Positions 18,323 through 28,846 of a stretch of DNA of 64,000 bases are shown here, in pieces; position 1 is the first letter of the stretch, and each line of letters begins with the position of its first letter. Where the stretch lies: positions 343,194-407,193 of the forward strand of contig NZ_BJXV01000002.1 in NCBI RefSeq assembly GCF_007991175.1. Direction: 5' to 3'. The notes beneath the pieces were generated by a model that saw nothing but the letters and a program-made list of their open reading frames with translations, did no database searches and was not told where the DNA came from. A program made the position numbers and the translations under genes. Source of the stretch: Halovibrio variabilis (GTDB lineage Bacteria; Pseudomonadota; Gammaproteobacteria; Pseudomonadales; Halomonadaceae).

Positions 18323-19249
18323 TTAATTATTAAGCATATCGAGGTAGTCGCTGGCCACTTGGGATGGAGACAGCCCGTTAACGGCGACATCGGCATTGAG
18401 CGTTTGCAGAGTAACCAAATCGAGACTGGTGAAAACGTCATTGAGCAGCGGTTCAATGTCCGGGTACGTTTCCAATACACCTTCACGCACCACAGGGGCG
18501 GGCTGATAAACCGGCTGTACGCCTTTCGAGTCCTCCAACACGACCAGGCCCAGCGCGCTTAACCCACCGTCGGTACCGTAGGTCATTGCCGCATTGACAC
18601 CGCTGGTTTGCTGGGCGGCGGCCCGCATGGTGGCGGCGGTATTGCCGCCGGAAAGTACCAGCAGTTGATCGTCACTTAACTCAAAACCATAGGCTTCCTG
18701 GAAAGCGGGTAGCGCCTGTGCAGACTCCACAAACTCAGCGCTTGCGGCAAGCTTGAACTTACCGCCTTCAGCTAAATAGTCCGCGAGATCTTCCAAACTC
18801 ACCAGGTCGTTGTCAGCGGCGACCTCTTCGCGAATGCTTATGGCCCAGGTGTTATTAGCGCTGGCGGGCTGCAGCCATATCAGGCCTTGCTGCGCATCAA
18901 GCTCGCGAACAGTTTCATAAGCTTGATTCGCATTATTCCATACGGAACTATCGGTCATATCGAAGAAGAAAGCGCCATTACCCGTGTATTCTGGATAAAG
19001 GTCAATTTCGCCCGCTTCCAAGGCAGCCCGAACGACGCTGGTGCCCCCCAGCTGCAGGCGGTGTTCGGTAGGGATATCGTGGCGCTCTAAGGTCTGAATA
19101 ATCAGTTCTCCCAGCACCGAACCTTCCGTGTCGATTTTGGAGGAAACCACCACCGGTTCGTTGGCACTAACGGGAGACAATGCCGCGATGGATACGGCGC
19201 AGGCAGCGATTAATGGCTTGGCAATGAAAGCATTAGCTGAAAGGCGCAT
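18323..19249 (-). CDS. osmF: Osmolyte ABC transporter substrate-binding protein, YehZ/OsmF type
   Basis: Periplasmic binding protein of 308 aa. A cleavable signal peptide covers about residues 1-29. The mature protein belongs to the OpuAC/quaternary amine-binding family (VVSSKIDTEGSVLGELI, GEIDLYPEYTGNGAFFF, LSPSQVASDYLDML). First gene of the yehZYXW-like operon, which fits a halophile importing compatible solutes. In the 124-base leader a -10-like TATACT sits at 19297-19302 (minus strand) without a well-spaced -35; E. coli yehZ is RpoS-controlled, so a stress promoter is possible but unproven here. Confidence 0.85.
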   Translation of the reverse strand: MRLSANAFIAKPLIAACAVSIAALSPVSANEPVVVSSKIDTEGSVLGELIIQTLERHDIPTEHRLQLGGTSVVRAALEAGEIDLYPEYTGNGAFFFDMTDSSVWNNANQAYETVRELDAQQGLIWLQPASANNTWAISIREEVAADNDLVSLEDLADYLAEGGKFKLAASAEFVESAQALPAFQEAYGFELSDDQLLVLSGGNTAATMRAAAQQTSGVNAAMTYGTDGGLSALGLVVLEDSKGVQPVYQPAPVVREGVLETYPDIEPLLNDVFTSLDLVTLQTLNADVAVNGLSPSQVASDYLDMLNN

Positions 19250-19373
19250 ATTAAAATTCCTTGTGCGTTGGCTTTTGTAGGCGAAGGTACTTACTCAGTA
19301 TAAGAGCCTCTCGCGTAAGAGCCATCAACGTTATCCCAGCGCCTACCGACTCAGTGATAATGCTAGGCAGCCA

Positions 19374-20780
19374 TTAAGTTGCCTCTAGCACCCAGGACGT
19401 TCCCTCCCGTGAGTCTTTCAGAATAATCCCTAGCGCTGCGAGTTCATCGCGGATCGCATCGGCTTGGGCAAAGTCTTTGTTCTCTTTGGCTTGCTGACGC
19501 TGGGCGATCTTGGCGTCGATCTCGCTTTCACTTAACGGCATGCCCTGCTGCTGCGTGCCTTTTAGGAACGTTTGTGGCGCTTGCTGAAGCAGCCCCAAAA
19601 TAGACCCCAGCTGTTTTAGTTCAGCCGCCAGTTTAGGCGCTTGTTCAGGATTTTCTTGTTTCGCGCGATTAACCTCGCGGGCCAGCTCAAACAGCACCGC
19701 CAGCGCCTCAGGCGTATTGAAATCATCGTCCATCACCTGGGTAAAACGCTCACGGTAAGCCGAAACGTCACTGCTGGCGATAGCACCAAGCTCAACCCCT
19801 TCCAGCGCCGTATAGAAACGCGTTAACGATTTTCGCGCCTCGGTCAGCGAGTCTAGCGAGTAGTTAATCGGGCTACGATAGTGGCTAGCCACCAACAGAA
19901 AACGCACCACTTCAGGGTCGTGCTCGGCCAGCACATCGCGAATGGTGAAGAAATTGCCCAGGGATTTTGACATTTTCTCCTGATCCACGCGTACAGCGCC
20001 AGCATGCATCCAGGTATTGACGTAGGTTTTACCAGTGGCTGCTTCACTTTGCGCAATTTCGTTTTCATGGTGCGGAAAGGTCAAATCCGGCCCGCCGCCA
20101 TGAATATCGAAGGTATCGCCCAAGCAGCAGGTCGACATTGCCGAGCACTCAATATGCCAGCCTGGCCGGCCGTTCCCCCAAGGGGACGCCCAGTGCGCCT
20201 CCCCCGGCTTGGCGGCTTTCCAAAGCACAAAATCAAGCGGGTCTTCTTTATGAATATCCACTTCCACCCGGCTACCTGCACGCATATCGTCGAGTTGACG
20301 GTTGTTCAGCTTGCCGTAATCGGCAAATTTGCGCACGCGATAGTACACATCACCGTTATCGGCGGCGTAGGCAAAGCCTTTTTCAATCAGCGTTTCAATC
20401 ATTGCCACGATATCGTCAACATGCCCGGTGGCGCGGGGTTCATGGCTCGGCGGCAGCACAAACAAGCGCGCCTCGTCCTCGTGCATGGCAGCAATCATGC
20501 GCTCGGTCAGCGTCGTGATGCTTTCGCCATTTTCATCGGCACGCTTGAGAATCTTATCGTCAATATCGGTAATGTTGCGCACATAGTTAACGTCGTAACC
20601 ACGCTCACGCAAATAACGGCTAATGACGTCAAAGGCGACCATCACCCGGGCATGGCCCAGGTGGCAATAGTCATACACTGTCATGCCGCAGACATACATG
20701 CTTACTTTTCCCGCTTCAAGCGGGGTGAACGGTTCTTTGCGACGCGTCAGCGTATTGTAAATTTGCATCTGGCTATCCAT
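19374..20780 (-). CDS. cysS: Cysteine-tRNA ligase
   Basis: Class I aminoacyl-tRNA synthetase of 468 aa. Visible motifs: the zinc-ligand Cys in [11 protein letters not shown], the HIGH motif as HLGH, the second zinc Cys in WHIECSAMS with HH in [12 protein letters not shown], and KMSKSLGN. The C-terminal DALR-like and tail regions are complete. Two in-frame ATGs exist (20780 and 20768); the first is used here, as it has a purine-rich stretch upstream. It follows glnS after seven bases. The order glnS-cysS next to ppiB-lpxH is widespread in gammaproteobacteria. Confidence 0.95.
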   Translation of the reverse strand: MDSQMQIYNTLTRRKEPFTPLEAGKVSMYVCGMTVYDYCHLGHARVMVAFDVISRYLRERGYDVNYVRNITDIDDKILKRADENGESITTLTERMIAAMHEDEARLFVLPPSHEPRATGHVDDIVAMIETLIEKGFAYAADNGDVYYRVRKFADYGKLNNRQLDDMRAGSRVEVDIHKEDPLDFVLWKAAKPGEAHWASPWGNGRPGWHIECSAMSTCCLGDTFDIHGGGPDLTFPHHENEIAQSEAATGKTYVNTWMHAGAVRVDQEKMSKSLGNFFTIRDVLAEHDPEVVRFLLVASHYRSPINYSLDSLTEARKSLTRFYTALEGVELGAIASSDVSAYRERFTQVMDDDFNTPEALAVLFELAREVNRAKQENPEQAPKLAAELKQLGSILGLLQQAPQTFLKGTQQQGMPLSESEIDAKIAQRQQAKENKDFAQADAIRDELAALGIILKDSREGTSWVLEAT

Positions 20781-20787
20781 GTTTTTC

Positions 20788-22467
20788 TTAGCCCTTCTGC
20801 TTGATTTTAGCCCAGCTATCTTTCAATCCTACCGTTCGGTTAAACACCAAATGCTGCGGCGTGGAATCGTGACGATCCGCGCAGAAGTAGCCGATGCGCT
20901 CGAATTGGAACCGCGACTCGGGCGTCGCCTCGGCGAGGCTTGGCTCACCAATCGCCTGGCAAACAACCAAAGACTCGGGGTTTAGATGCTCCAGAAAATC
21001 AACATCTTTATCCCGATCGGGCTGCTCAACGGTGAATAGGTTGTCATAAAGACGCACTTCCAACGGCAGACCGTGGGCAGCGCTGACCCAATGAATCACG
21101 CCTTTGACTTTACGTCCTTCCGGATTTTTGCCCAAGGTATCGAAATCCACCGAGCAGTGAAGTTCGCTGATGTTACCAGCGGCGTCTTTAATCACCTCGT
21201 CGCAGCGAATCACGTAGCTATTACGCAGGCGTACTTCTTTACCCGGCGCGAGGCGGAAGAATTTTTTGGGCGCATCTTCCATAAAGTCGTCTTGATCGAT
21301 ATACAGCTCGCGGCTAAACGGCACTTTGCGCATGGTCATATCGTCACGGGCGGGGTGGCCCGGCACGTCGTACACTTCTTCGTGGTCTTCGGGCACGTTG
21401 GTGAGCACGACTTTTAGCGGTTTCAACACGCACATGGCCCGCGGTGCGCTATCTTCAAGGTCTGACCGAATCGCGTGGGTCAGCATGGCGATATCCACCA
21501 AGCCTCCGTCGGCGCGGGTGACGCCAATCATCTCGCAGAATTTACGAATAGACGCTGGCGTGTAGCCACGGCGGCGCATGCCGGAAATAGTCGGCATGCG
21601 CGGGTCATCCCAGCCATCGACAATATTTTCATCGACCAGCAGCTTCAGCTTGCGCTTAGAGGTCAGGGTGTAATCAAGGTTGAGGCGCGCAAACTCGATC
21701 TGACGCGGCTTTGTGGGTACCGGTAGATTATTTAAAAACCATTCGTAAAGCGGGCGGTGGTCTTCAAATTCGAGCGTGCAGATCGAGTGGGTAACGCCTT
21801 CAATGGCATCCGACTGGCCATGGGTAAAGTCGTAAGAAGGATAAATTTTCCACTTATCGCCCGTCTGGTGGTGGCTGGCGTGGCGAATGCGATAAATAAT
21901 CGGATCGCGGAGATTGATGTTCGGCGATGCCATATCAATTTTGGCGCGCACCACTTTTTCACTTTCGCCAAACTCACCTTCGCGCATACGTTCGAGCAAA
22001 TCGAGATTTTCTTCCACGCTGCGTTCACGGTAGGGGCTGGGCGTACCCGGCGCTGTCAGGGTGCCGCGGTACTCACGAATTTCATCCGGTGAAAGATCGT
22101 CGACGTAGGCCTTGCCTTCACGCATCAGGTGCTGCGCCCAGGCATAGAGCTGGTCGAAGTAGTCGGAGGCAAAGCGCACTGGGCCTGCCCATTCAAAGCC
22201 TAGCCAGCTGACATCTTCCTTGATCGCGTCGATGTAGGCCTGCTCTTCTTTGGCCGGGTTGGTGTCGTCAAAACGCAGATGACACTCGCCACCCAGTTGC
22301 TCCGCCAACCCGAAGTTTAGACAGATCGACTTGGCATGGCCGATATGCAAAAAGCCATTTGGCTCGGGGGGGAAGCGCGTCACGATTTTAGTGACCTGGC
22401 CGCCCTCGAGTTCGTCGCTTACTTGGTTACGAATGAAGTTCGGCGCTGGGGTGGTCTCGTTGGTCAT
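20788..22467 (-). CDS. glnS: Glutamine-tRNA ligase
   Basis: Class I synthetase of 559 aa, the normal length. The HIGH motif is in [14 protein letters not shown], with KMSKS-like LTSKRKL downstream. Glutamine and tRNA acceptor-stem contacts are suggested by [12 protein letters not shown]. The C-terminal anticodon-binding beta-barrels are present (about residues 345-550). It is divergent from ppiB across a 185-base gap that carries a 15-bp tandem repeat (22512-22550). Confidence 0.96.
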   Translation of the reverse strand: MTNETTPAPNFIRNQVSDELEGGQVTKIVTRFPPEPNGFLHIGHAKSICLNFGLAEQLGGECHLRFDDTNPAKEEQAYIDAIKEDVSWLGFEWAGPVRFASDYFDQLYAWAQHLMREGKAYVDDLSPDEIREYRGTLTAPGTPSPYRERSVEENLDLLERMREGEFGESEKVVRAKIDMASPNINLRDPIIYRIRHASHHQTGDKWKIYPSYDFTHGQSDAIEGVTHSICTLEFEDHRPLYEWFLNNLPVPTKPRQIEFARLNLDYTLTSKRKLKLLVDENIVDGWDDPRMPTISGMRRRGYTPASIRKFCEMIGVTRADGGLVDIAMLTHAIRSDLEDSAPRAMCVLKPLKVVLTNVPEDHEEVYDVPGHPARDDMTMRKVPFSRELYIDQDDFMEDAPKKFFRLAPGKEVRLRNSYVIRCDEVIKDAAGNISELHCSVDFDTLGKNPEGRKVKGVIHWVSAAHGLPLEVRLYDNLFTVEQPDRDKDVDFLEHLNPESLVVCQAIGEPSLAEATPESRFQFERIGYFCADRHDSTPQHLVFNRTVGLKDSWAKIKQKG

Positions 22468-22511
22468 GGCGGTGTTGATAACCTCGTGGTGGATGGCGTA
22501 CTGAGCCGCGC

Positions 22512-22550
22512 GAACATAGGTTCTGAAAACATAGGTTCTGAAAACATAGG
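22512..22550. repeat. 15-bp tandem repeat between glnS and ppiB
   Basis: Two perfect copies of ttctgaaaacatagg lie at 22521-22535 and 22536-22550, preceded by a nine-base partial copy at 22512-22520. The array sits about 45-83 bases upstream of the glnS start, inside its probable promoter or leader region. Confidence 0.85.
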
Positions 22551-22652
22551 ATACGCCTATGGGTCTTCGCGGTGCAGGGCAAAACAGCTATTATAACGTG
22601 ACGCCGATGCACAGCGCCAAGGCGAACGCCTTTATTGAACAGGAATTTATCC

Positions 22653-23153
22653 ATGATCGTATTACAGACGAACCACGGTGACATCACCGTCGCCCTTAAC
22701 CACGAAAAAGCGCCGATTAGCGCGGCGAATTTTGAGCAGTATGTTCGCGACGGATTTTATGACAATACCTTGTTTCACCGTGTCATTGACGGCTTCATGG
22801 TCCAAGGCGGCGGCTTCGATAAAGACTTTAACCAAAAGCCGACCCGCGACCCCATCGACAACGAAGCCGACAACGGCTTGAAAAACACCATCGGCACGCT
22901 GGCCATGGCGCGCACCCAGGACCCCCACTCTGCTACGGCGCAATTCTTTATCAATGTGGGCGATAACAGCTTTCTTGACCACAGCGGCAAAAGCCTCCAA
23001 GGCTGGGGCTATGCGGTGTTTGGCGAAGTCGTTGACGGCATGGACGTCGTTAACGAGATTAAAAACGTCGCCACCACCCGCCGTGGCATGCATGCCGACG
23101 TACCCGCTGAAGACGTCGTCATCGAGCGCGCTTACGTCAAGGATGCGGAATAA
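22653..23153 (+). CDS. ppiB: Peptidyl-prolyl cis-trans isomerase B (cyclophilin)
   Basis: Cytoplasmic cyclophilin of 166 aa. Core motifs: [20 protein letters not shown] with the catalytic Arg, [16 protein letters not shown] and [14 protein letters not shown]. No signal peptide, so PpiB rather than PpiA. I start it at the ATG at 22653, which has AGGA nine bases upstream; an in-frame TTG 18 bases earlier has no ribosome-binding site. It is followed after 13 bases by lpxH, so the two probably share a transcript ending at the hairpin at 23958-23988. Confidence 0.95.
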   Translation: MIVLQTNHGDITVALNHEKAPISAANFEQYVRDGFYDNTLFHRVIDGFMVQGGGFDKDFNQKPTRDPIDNEADNGLKNTIGTLAMARTQDPHSATAQFFINVGDNSFLDHSGKSLQGWGYAVFGEVVDGMDVVNEIKNVATTRRGMHADVPAEDVVIERAYVKDAE

Positions 23154-23166
23154 TCCCGGGAGCTTT

Positions 23167-23940
23167 ATGCGCACACTGCTTGTTGCCGACCTGCATCTAA
23201 GTGGCGATACCCCTGAGCTTAATCAGGGGTTTTACCGCTACCTGGAGCACACCGCCGCTGGGGCCGACGCGCTGTACATTTTGGGCGATCTCTTCGATGC
23301 CTGGATTGGCGACGACCTACTTGATGTCAACACACACCCGCTTAGCGGCATTGCCCAAGAGGTCATTAAGCGTTTACGCACGCTTTCAAGCGACGGGACT
23401 GCCGTTTACCTCATGCACGGTAACCGCGACTTCCTGCTCGGTGAACGCTTTGTGGCGGCCTGTCAGGCAATGCTGCTACCGGATATCGAGGAAGTCGAAA
23501 TTCAGGGCGTCCCCACGGTGATCCTTCATGGTGATACGCTGTGCACCCAGGATGAAGCCTATATGGCGTTTCGTCAGCAGTCTCGCGACCCAGAGTGGCA
23601 GGCCCAAATGCTTGCCTTACCGCTGGAACAGCGCGTGGCGTTAGCACAAAGCCTGCGCATGCAATCGGGCGAGGCCAACGCCAATAAAGCGGAAGCGATC
23701 ATGGATGTCACCCAGCAGGAGGTCATCAAGGTGATGGCGCAGTACGGGGTTACCACCATGATTCACGGCCACACCCACCGCCCCAAGGTGCACGACCTGA
23801 CGGTTGAAGAAGTCCCCGCCAAACGCTATGTGCTAGGCGACTGGGATGCCCAGCATGGCTGGGATATCGTCGTTGAGCGCGCCGACCATACGGCGCCACG
23901 GCTGCGTCAGTTTTCTTTAACCGAATTACCTGACGCCTGA
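23167..23940 (+). CDS. lpxH: UDP-2,3-diacylglucosamine diphosphatase LpxH
   Basis: Lipid A pathway pyrophosphatase of 257 aa that converts UDP-2,3-diacylglucosamine to lipid X at the inner membrane. Calcineurin-type metal motifs are in order: ADLHLS, GDLFDAWIGDD, HGNRDF and HGHTHRP. The start at 23167 has GGGAG upstream; the longer open frame reading back into ppiB is a shadow. Second gene of the ppiB-lpxH pair. Confidence 0.94.
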   Translation: MRTLLVADLHLSGDTPELNQGFYRYLEHTAAGADALYILGDLFDAWIGDDLLDVNTHPLSGIAQEVIKRLRTLSSDGTAVYLMHGNRDFLLGERFVAACQAMLLPDIEEVEIQGVPTVILHGDTLCTQDEAYMAFRQQSRDPEWQAQMLALPLEQRVALAQSLRMQSGEANANKAEAIMDVTQQEVIKVMAQYGVTTMIHGHTHRPKVHDLTVEEVPAKRYVLGDWDAQHGWDIVVERADHTAPRLRQFSLTELPDA

Positions 23941-23957
23941 TTGCTGTTGGCGGGTAT

Positions 23958-23988
23958 AAAAAAGCCGATCGTGAGATCGGCTTTTTTT
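23958..23988. terminator. Bidirectional terminator between lpxH and ppiD
   Basis: A perfect nine-base stem (GCCGATC core arms around GTGA) is flanked by an A-run on the left and a run of seven T on the right. It can terminate lpxH on the plus strand and, through the A-run, ppiD on the minus strand. The two genes converge here. Confidence 0.88.
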
Positions 23989-24005
23989 GGCCTGCTTAAA
24001 CGCTT

Positions 24006-25826
24006 CTAACGCTCTATGTCTGCATCGCTGCGCAGGTCATCAATCAATCCCTGCATCACCGATTGAGCACGTAACTGCTCGGCCATTTGCGAGACAAATG
24101 TCTCCATCTGCTCATTAACCTCACCGTCGGTAACGCTATCTAAAGCCACCAGAGCAACGCCTTGGGGCAATTCAACGGCGCGGTAGACACTCTCACCCTC
24201 TTCAGGGCGCGTCATGCGGAAGGCTTCTTGAACAATCAGTTGAGGCACAGTGGTATCTGATTGCCGACTCACCGCATTGGCTTCGAGCCAATCGATATCG
24301 ACGTCGTCATTATCTTGAAGCTGGGCAATACGTGCTTGTGCTTCCTCCTGCAGCGCTTGTTGCTGCTGCTCAGCGGCCACAGACATTTCAACTTCATCGC
24401 GCACTTCATCCAGCGGTAACAGCGTCGCGTCGCGCTGCTCAGCGACACGCAGCACTAGCCGGCGGTCTTGGTCTAGCTCAATTACATCGCTGTTGTAACC
24501 CTCTTCAAGCACATCGTCGCTAAACGCTGCCGACATTACGCCGGGCTCTGATAAAACGCCCTCGACTTCGTCGTTGCGAGCAAGCCAGCGACTCTCATTG
24601 AGGGTCAAGCCAATCTCATCGGCAACGCTTTGTAGATCGTCGGCGGCAAAACTTTCATCGATGAGCTGCTGAACCTGCTGATTAAACTCATCGTCAACCT
24701 CGCGAAGTGCCACCTCACGCGCCAACTCATCGCGCTGCTCCGCAAAAGAGGGGCCCTGTATATCCGTTACCTGAATAATATGAAACGCGTTTTCCAACGC
24801 AACCGGCTGGGAAATCTCGCCCTCTTCGAGACCAAAGGCGGCTTCATCAAAGGTATCGCCAAAAAAGCCGCGGCTGATCACGCCAAGGTCGCCGCCCTCT
24901 TCAGCGCTGGCGGTATCGTCAGAGTAGCGTGCAGCCGTCTCTTCAAACGTTTCGCCATCATCCAAGGCTTCACGGGCGGTTTCTGCTAAGGCCTTGGCCT
25001 CTTCACGGGAGCGCTCATCACCAAAGGTGATCATGATGTGCGAAACGCGCCGATCAGCGCCACGATTTTGCTCGCGCCATGCGTCACGCAATGCTTCTTC
25101 ATCGACATCACGCCCTTCCGCCATGGCTTGACGATTGATCACAACATATTCAAGGCGTACCTGCTCGGGACGCTCATAACGCTCATGATTCGCTTCATAG
25201 TAGGCCTGCACATCGTCTTCGCCGACATTGATCTCAGTATCAAGATCGTCACCATTGAGAATGACGTAGCGGAAGCTACGCTGCTGACGCTGCAGTTCGG
25301 CTAAACGCGCTTGTTCACTTGGAAGACTAAAATCACTGCCGGCTAACCCTTGCTGCAAATGCTGACGCTGGATATCAACGCGCAACTCTTGCCGAAAGGA
25401 GAGCGGCGTATAGCCAGCGCCCGCTAAACGGTTGCGAAACACCTCCGCCGAGAAGCGCCCATCCTGATCCTGAAACTCCGGCAGGCTAACAATTAACTGG
25501 TCCAGCTGCTCCTCAGACACGGCAAAGCCGCCCTCTTCAGCGTACTGCGATAGCAATTGCTGGGTAATGAGCTGATCAAGCACATCGCTGCGCAAGGCTC
25601 GCTCTTGCTCTGGCGGCACCTGCCCTGAACGTAGCGCGCGCTGAACCTCAAGCTCTACCTGCTGACGCATAATGGGCTGACCATTAACGCTTGCCACTTC
25701 GTCAGGATCATCACCTAAAAGACCAAACAGGGACTCAATCCCGAAAAGCGCCATGGCCGCGACCATGACACCGATAATAATTTTGGCACCCCAGCTCCTG
25801 GAGCCATCTCGAATACTTTGCAGCAT
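24006..25826 (-). CDS. ppiD: Periplasmic folding chaperone PpiD (SurA-like peptidylprolyl isomerase)
   Basis: Membrane-anchored periplasmic chaperone of 606 aa. One N-terminal membrane helix (about residues 13-34) follows the conserved MLQSIRDGSRSWGAK start. It is followed by a SurA-N-like region, a parvulin domain (about 265-360; ISHIMITFGDERS-like start, DLGVISRGFFGDTFDEAAF) and a second degenerate PPIase-like region. It assists folding of exported proteins near the Sec translocon. It sits downstream of hupB, as in many gammaproteobacteria, but a terminator hairpin separates them. Confidence 0.92.
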   Translation of the reverse strand: MLQSIRDGSRSWGAKIIIGVMVAAMALFGIESLFGLLGDDPDEVASVNGQPIMRQQVELEVQRALRSGQVPPEQERALRSDVLDQLITQQLLSQYAEEGGFAVSEEQLDQLIVSLPEFQDQDGRFSAEVFRNRLAGAGYTPLSFRQELRVDIQRQHLQQGLAGSDFSLPSEQARLAELQRQQRSFRYVILNGDDLDTEINVGEDDVQAYYEANHERYERPEQVRLEYVVINRQAMAEGRDVDEEALRDAWREQNRGADRRVSHIMITFGDERSREEAKALAETAREALDDGETFEETAARYSDDTASAEEGGDLGVISRGFFGDTFDEAAFGLEEGEISQPVALENAFHIIQVTDIQGPSFAEQRDELAREVALREVDDEFNQQVQQLIDESFAADDLQSVADEIGLTLNESRWLARNDEVEGVLSEPGVMSAAFSDDVLEEGYNSDVIELDQDRRLVLRVAEQRDATLLPLDEVRDEVEMSVAAEQQQQALQEEAQARIAQLQDNDDVDIDWLEANAVSRQSDTTVPQLIVQEAFRMTRPEEGESVYRAVELPQGVALVALDSVTDGEVNEQMETFVSQMAEQLRAQSVMQGLIDDLRSDADIER

Positions 25827-25880
25827 GCTAGCCTCAGATAGTCACAGCCAAACAAATCGGCCACTAATAAAAAGTGGGCC

Positions 25881-25920
25881 AGAAAATAACATGGGCGCAT
25901 CGCCAATGCGATGCGCCCAT
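25881..25920 (-). terminator. Terminator of hupB
   Basis: A perfect 13-base stem (25891-25903 with 25908-25920, loop CAAT) begins 24 bases past the hupB stop. On the minus strand the stem is followed by GTTATTTTC, a T-rich tail. Confidence 0.78.
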
Positions 25921-25944
25921 TAGATTACAGCAAATGCGGACAAA

Positions 25945-26217
25945 TTAGTTAACGGCGTCTTTCAGTGCCTTGCCTGCTTTGAAACTGGGTACTTTTGCTG
26001 CACTGATCTCAATCGGTTGGCCCGTTTGTGGGTTGCGACCGGTGCGAGCAGCGCGCTCTTTAATCGCGAAGGTACCAAAGCCCACCAGTGATACGCTCTC
26101 ACCCTTTTTCAGACTGTCGGTGACAGACTCTACCATGGCATCCAATGCGCGGGTTGCCGCAGCTTTGGGAATATCTGCAGACGCGGCAATGGCTTCAATC
26201 AGCTCGGACTTATTCAC
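25945..26217 (-). CDS. hupB: DNA-binding protein HU-beta
   Basis: Histone-like nucleoid protein of 90 aa, full length. The DNA-binding arm motif [12 protein letters not shown] and the N-terminal [20 protein letters not shown] are typical of HupB. The start codon is GTG, with AAGGGG upstream. It lies between lon and ppiD as in other gammaproteobacteria. It has its own strong promoter (26299-26328) and terminator (25881-25920). Confidence 0.95.
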   Translation of the reverse strand: MNKSELIEAIAASADIPKAAATRALDAMVESVTDSLKKGESVSLVGFGTFAIKERAARTGRNPQTGQPIEISAAKVPSFKAGKALKDAVN

Positions 26218-26298
26218 TCTTCACCCCTTGACTGTTTCATAAAATGGTTCTGAACGGCATGGTCACCGATGGTTACGACGGTCAAAACTTAGCTGCGT

Positions 26299-26328
26299 TT
26301 TATAGCAATGCCTTGAAACATCTGTCAA
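26299..26328 (-). promoter_or_regulatory. Sigma-70 promoter of hupB
   Basis: On the minus strand a perfect -35 TTGACA (26323-26328) is followed by an 18-base spacer and -10 TATAAA (26299-26304), about 80 bases upstream of the hupB GTG. Confidence 0.8.
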
Positions 26329-26346
26329 GCAACCATGCCGCAAGAA

Positions 26347-26369
26347 ACCCGCCACACAAAGCAGCGGGC
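26347..26369 (-). terminator. Possible weak terminator after lon
   Basis: Short arms CCCGC (26348-26352) and GCGGG (26364-26368) form a hairpin about 45 bases past the lon stop. On the minus strand it is followed by TTTCTTG. The stem is short, so read-through into hupB is plausible. Confidence 0.35.
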
Positions 26370-26412
26370 ACAATATTAAGTAAAATTAAAGACCAATGCG
26401 GACTTTAAAAGC

Positions 26413-28824
26413 TTAATGGGTACTGGCAACAACGCTATTGCTAAACGATGCTTCGGTGCTTTTTAGCGGCGCACCTTCTGCGCTGTTATCGGCGAGTGCG
26501 ACGGCTAACACATCATCTATCCAACGTACCGGACGAATATCTAATGCATCTTTGATATTGTCGGGTACTTCCTTGAGATCACGGCGGTTTTCTTCAGGAA
26601 TTAGCACTGTCTTTATACCACCGCGGCGGGCTGCCAGCAATTTCTCCTTCAACCCACCAATCGGCAATACCTCGCCACGCAGATTGACTTCACCGGTCAT
26701 AGCGACATCGCAGCGTACCGCCCGCTGGGTATAGGCAGACACAATCGCCGTCACCATGGCAATACCCGCGCTGGGGCCATCCTTCGGCGTTGCCCCTTCA
26801 GGCACGTGAATATGTAGATCCTCTTTTTCGAAACGCTCGGGGTCAATGCCATACGCTTCTGCTCTGGCACGTACAACCGTTTGCGCAGCACTAACCGACT
26901 CTTTCATCACATCGCCCAGTGAACCGGTCTTGTTGATGCGCCCTTTACCCGGCGTCACCACCGACTCAATGTTGAGCAATTCACCACCGACCGAGGTCCA
27001 GGCCAGCCCCGTCACCCGGCCAATCTGGTCATCCTGCTCGGCTAAGCCGTAGCTGTAGCGGCGTACGCCCGCGTAGTGCTCAATTTGCTCGGCGGTCAAG
27101 CTCTGACCTTCTTGGCTGGCCGGTGAATCGCGCTCTTTCTCGATCCGCTCACGCAGCACCTTACGCGACACCTTGGCAATTTGCCGTTCTAACTCACGCA
27201 CACCCGCTTCTCGGGTGTAGTAGCGAATAAGCTCTAACAATGCGCTGTCTTCCAGCGTTAGCTCATCGCCTTTTAAACCGTTAGCGGCTAATTGCTTGGG
27301 CAATAAGTAGCGTTTAGCGATCGCCAACTTCTCATCTTCGGTGTAACCCGGCAGACGAATAATCTCCATGCGGTCAAGTAGCGCACTGGGAATATTCATC
27401 GAGTTAGCGGTACAGATGAACAGCGTCTCGGAGAGATCGTAGTCGAGCTCCAGATAGTGATCGCTAAAGCTGTTGTTCTGTTCTGGGTCAAGCACTTCGA
27501 GCAGTGCAGAGGCAGGATCACCGCGATGGTCCATGCCTAGCTTGTCGACTTCGTCTAACAGGAACAGCGGGTTTTTAACCCCGGCACGGCTCATACGCTG
27601 CATTAATTTACCCGGCAACGAGCCGATATAGGTGCGCCGATGACCACGAATTTCCGACTCATCACGCACGCCGCCTAACGCTAGGCGGACATACTTACGG
27701 TTGGTGGCACGGGCGATGGACTGGCCAAGCGAGGTCTTGCCCACCCCAGGCGGGCCAACGAGGCACAGCACTGGGCCTTTCATCTTACGCACACGTTTCT
27801 GCACGGCAAGATATTCCAGGATACGCGCTTTGACTTCTTCTAGACCGTAGTGGTCTTCATCCAGTACCTGCTGCGCCTTGACGAGATCGTGCTTAACACG
27901 GGTGCGTTTTTTCCACGGCACCGCGATTAACCAATCCAGATAAGAGCGCACCACGGTGGCCTCAGCTGAATTAGAAGCCATCATCTTAAGCTTATTAAGC
28001 TCTTGGGTGGCTTTGTCAGCGGCCTCTTTTGGCATGCCCGATTCTTTGATCGACTGCTCGTACTTGTCGGTCTCATTGGGCACATTATCCAGCTCACCCA
28101 TTTCTTTCTGGATAGCTTTCATCTGCTCGTTGAGATAGTACTCGCGCTGGGTTTTCTCCATCTGCTCTTTAACCCGCGAGCGGATGCGCTTTTCGACTTG
28201 AAGCAGATCGATTTCAGACTCAATCAGCGCCATCAGGTGCTCGATACGATCACGCACCCGGTCCATCTCTAGCAATTCCTGCTTATCGCCAATTTTCAGC
28301 GATAAATGGGCACAAATGGTATCGACCAAGCGGCTAGGATCTTCAATGCCCGACAGCGAATTAAGTACTTCGTTAGGGACTTTTTTAGACAGTTTGACGT
28401 ACTGCTCAAACTGATTAAGCAGTACGCGAACCAGCGCTTCTTGCTCACGGCTGGTCAGCGGCTCACTTTCTCGCGGTGTTAGATGCGCCTGGGTATAGCC
28501 GGCGGTATTTTCCTCAACCTTCAGGACATCCGCGCGAAAATTACCTTCAATAAGGACTTTGACCGTACCATCAGGCAGCTTAAGCAACTGCATAATGTCA
28601 GCCACGGTACCCATTGAATAAAGGTCGGCGTTATCTGGCTCATCTTGAGACGCTTCTCGCTGAGCTACCAGTAACACACGCTTATCAGTCTCCATCGCCG
28701 CTTCGAGCGCCTGGATAGACTTTTCACGACCTACAAACAAAGGGATGACCATTTGCGGATAGACAACCACATCACGCAAAGGCAAAAGGGGTAGACATTG
28801 TGTCTGTTCGGCGTTCTGCTGCAT
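26413..28824 (-). CDS. lon: Endopeptidase Lon (ATP-dependent protease La)
   Basis: Cytoplasmic AAA+ protease of 803 aa. The N-terminal LAN domain (LPLLPLRDVVVYPQMVIPL) is followed by a coiled-coil region, Walker A GPPGVGKTS, Walker B FLLDEVDKL, and the protease domain with the Ser-Lys dyad (Ser in PKDGPSAGIAM, Lys in GGLKEKLLAARRGG). I chose the ATG at 28824, with GAGGA upstream; a 39-codon in-frame extension to 28941 has no family similarity and contains repeat DNA. It follows clpX on the same strand. No sigma-32 promoter was recognisable by eye. Confidence 0.97.
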   Translation of the reverse strand: MQQNAEQTQCLPLLPLRDVVVYPQMVIPLFVGREKSIQALEAAMETDKRVLLVAQREASQDEPDNADLYSMGTVADIMQLLKLPDGTVKVLIEGNFRADVLKVEENTAGYTQAHLTPRESEPLTSREQEALVRVLLNQFEQYVKLSKKVPNEVLNSLSGIEDPSRLVDTICAHLSLKIGDKQELLEMDRVRDRIEHLMALIESEIDLLQVEKRIRSRVKEQMEKTQREYYLNEQMKAIQKEMGELDNVPNETDKYEQSIKESGMPKEAADKATQELNKLKMMASNSAEATVVRSYLDWLIAVPWKKRTRVKHDLVKAQQVLDEDHYGLEEVKARILEYLAVQKRVRKMKGPVLCLVGPPGVGKTSLGQSIARATNRKYVRLALGGVRDESEIRGHRRTYIGSLPGKLMQRMSRAGVKNPLFLLDEVDKLGMDHRGDPASALLEVLDPEQNNSFSDHYLELDYDLSETLFICTANSMNIPSALLDRMEIIRLPGYTEDEKLAIAKRYLLPKQLAANGLKGDELTLEDSALLELIRYYTREAGVRELERQIAKVSRKVLRERIEKERDSPASQEGQSLTAEQIEHYAGVRRYSYGLAEQDDQIGRVTGLAWTSVGGELLNIESVVTPGKGRINKTGSLGDVMKESVSAAQTVVRARAEAYGIDPERFEKEDLHIHVPEGATPKDGPSAGIAMVTAIVSAYTQRAVRCDVAMTGEVNLRGEVLPIGGLKEKLLAARRGGIKTVLIPEENRRDLKEVPDNIKDALDIRPVRWIDDVLAVALADNSAEGAPLKSTEASFSNSVVASTH

Positions 28825-28846
28825 CGCAGACGTTCCTCGACAATCG

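Noticed and set aside
20004..20804. A 266-codon open frame on the plus strand
   Set aside because: Antisense to cysS; no domain or ribosome-binding evidence.
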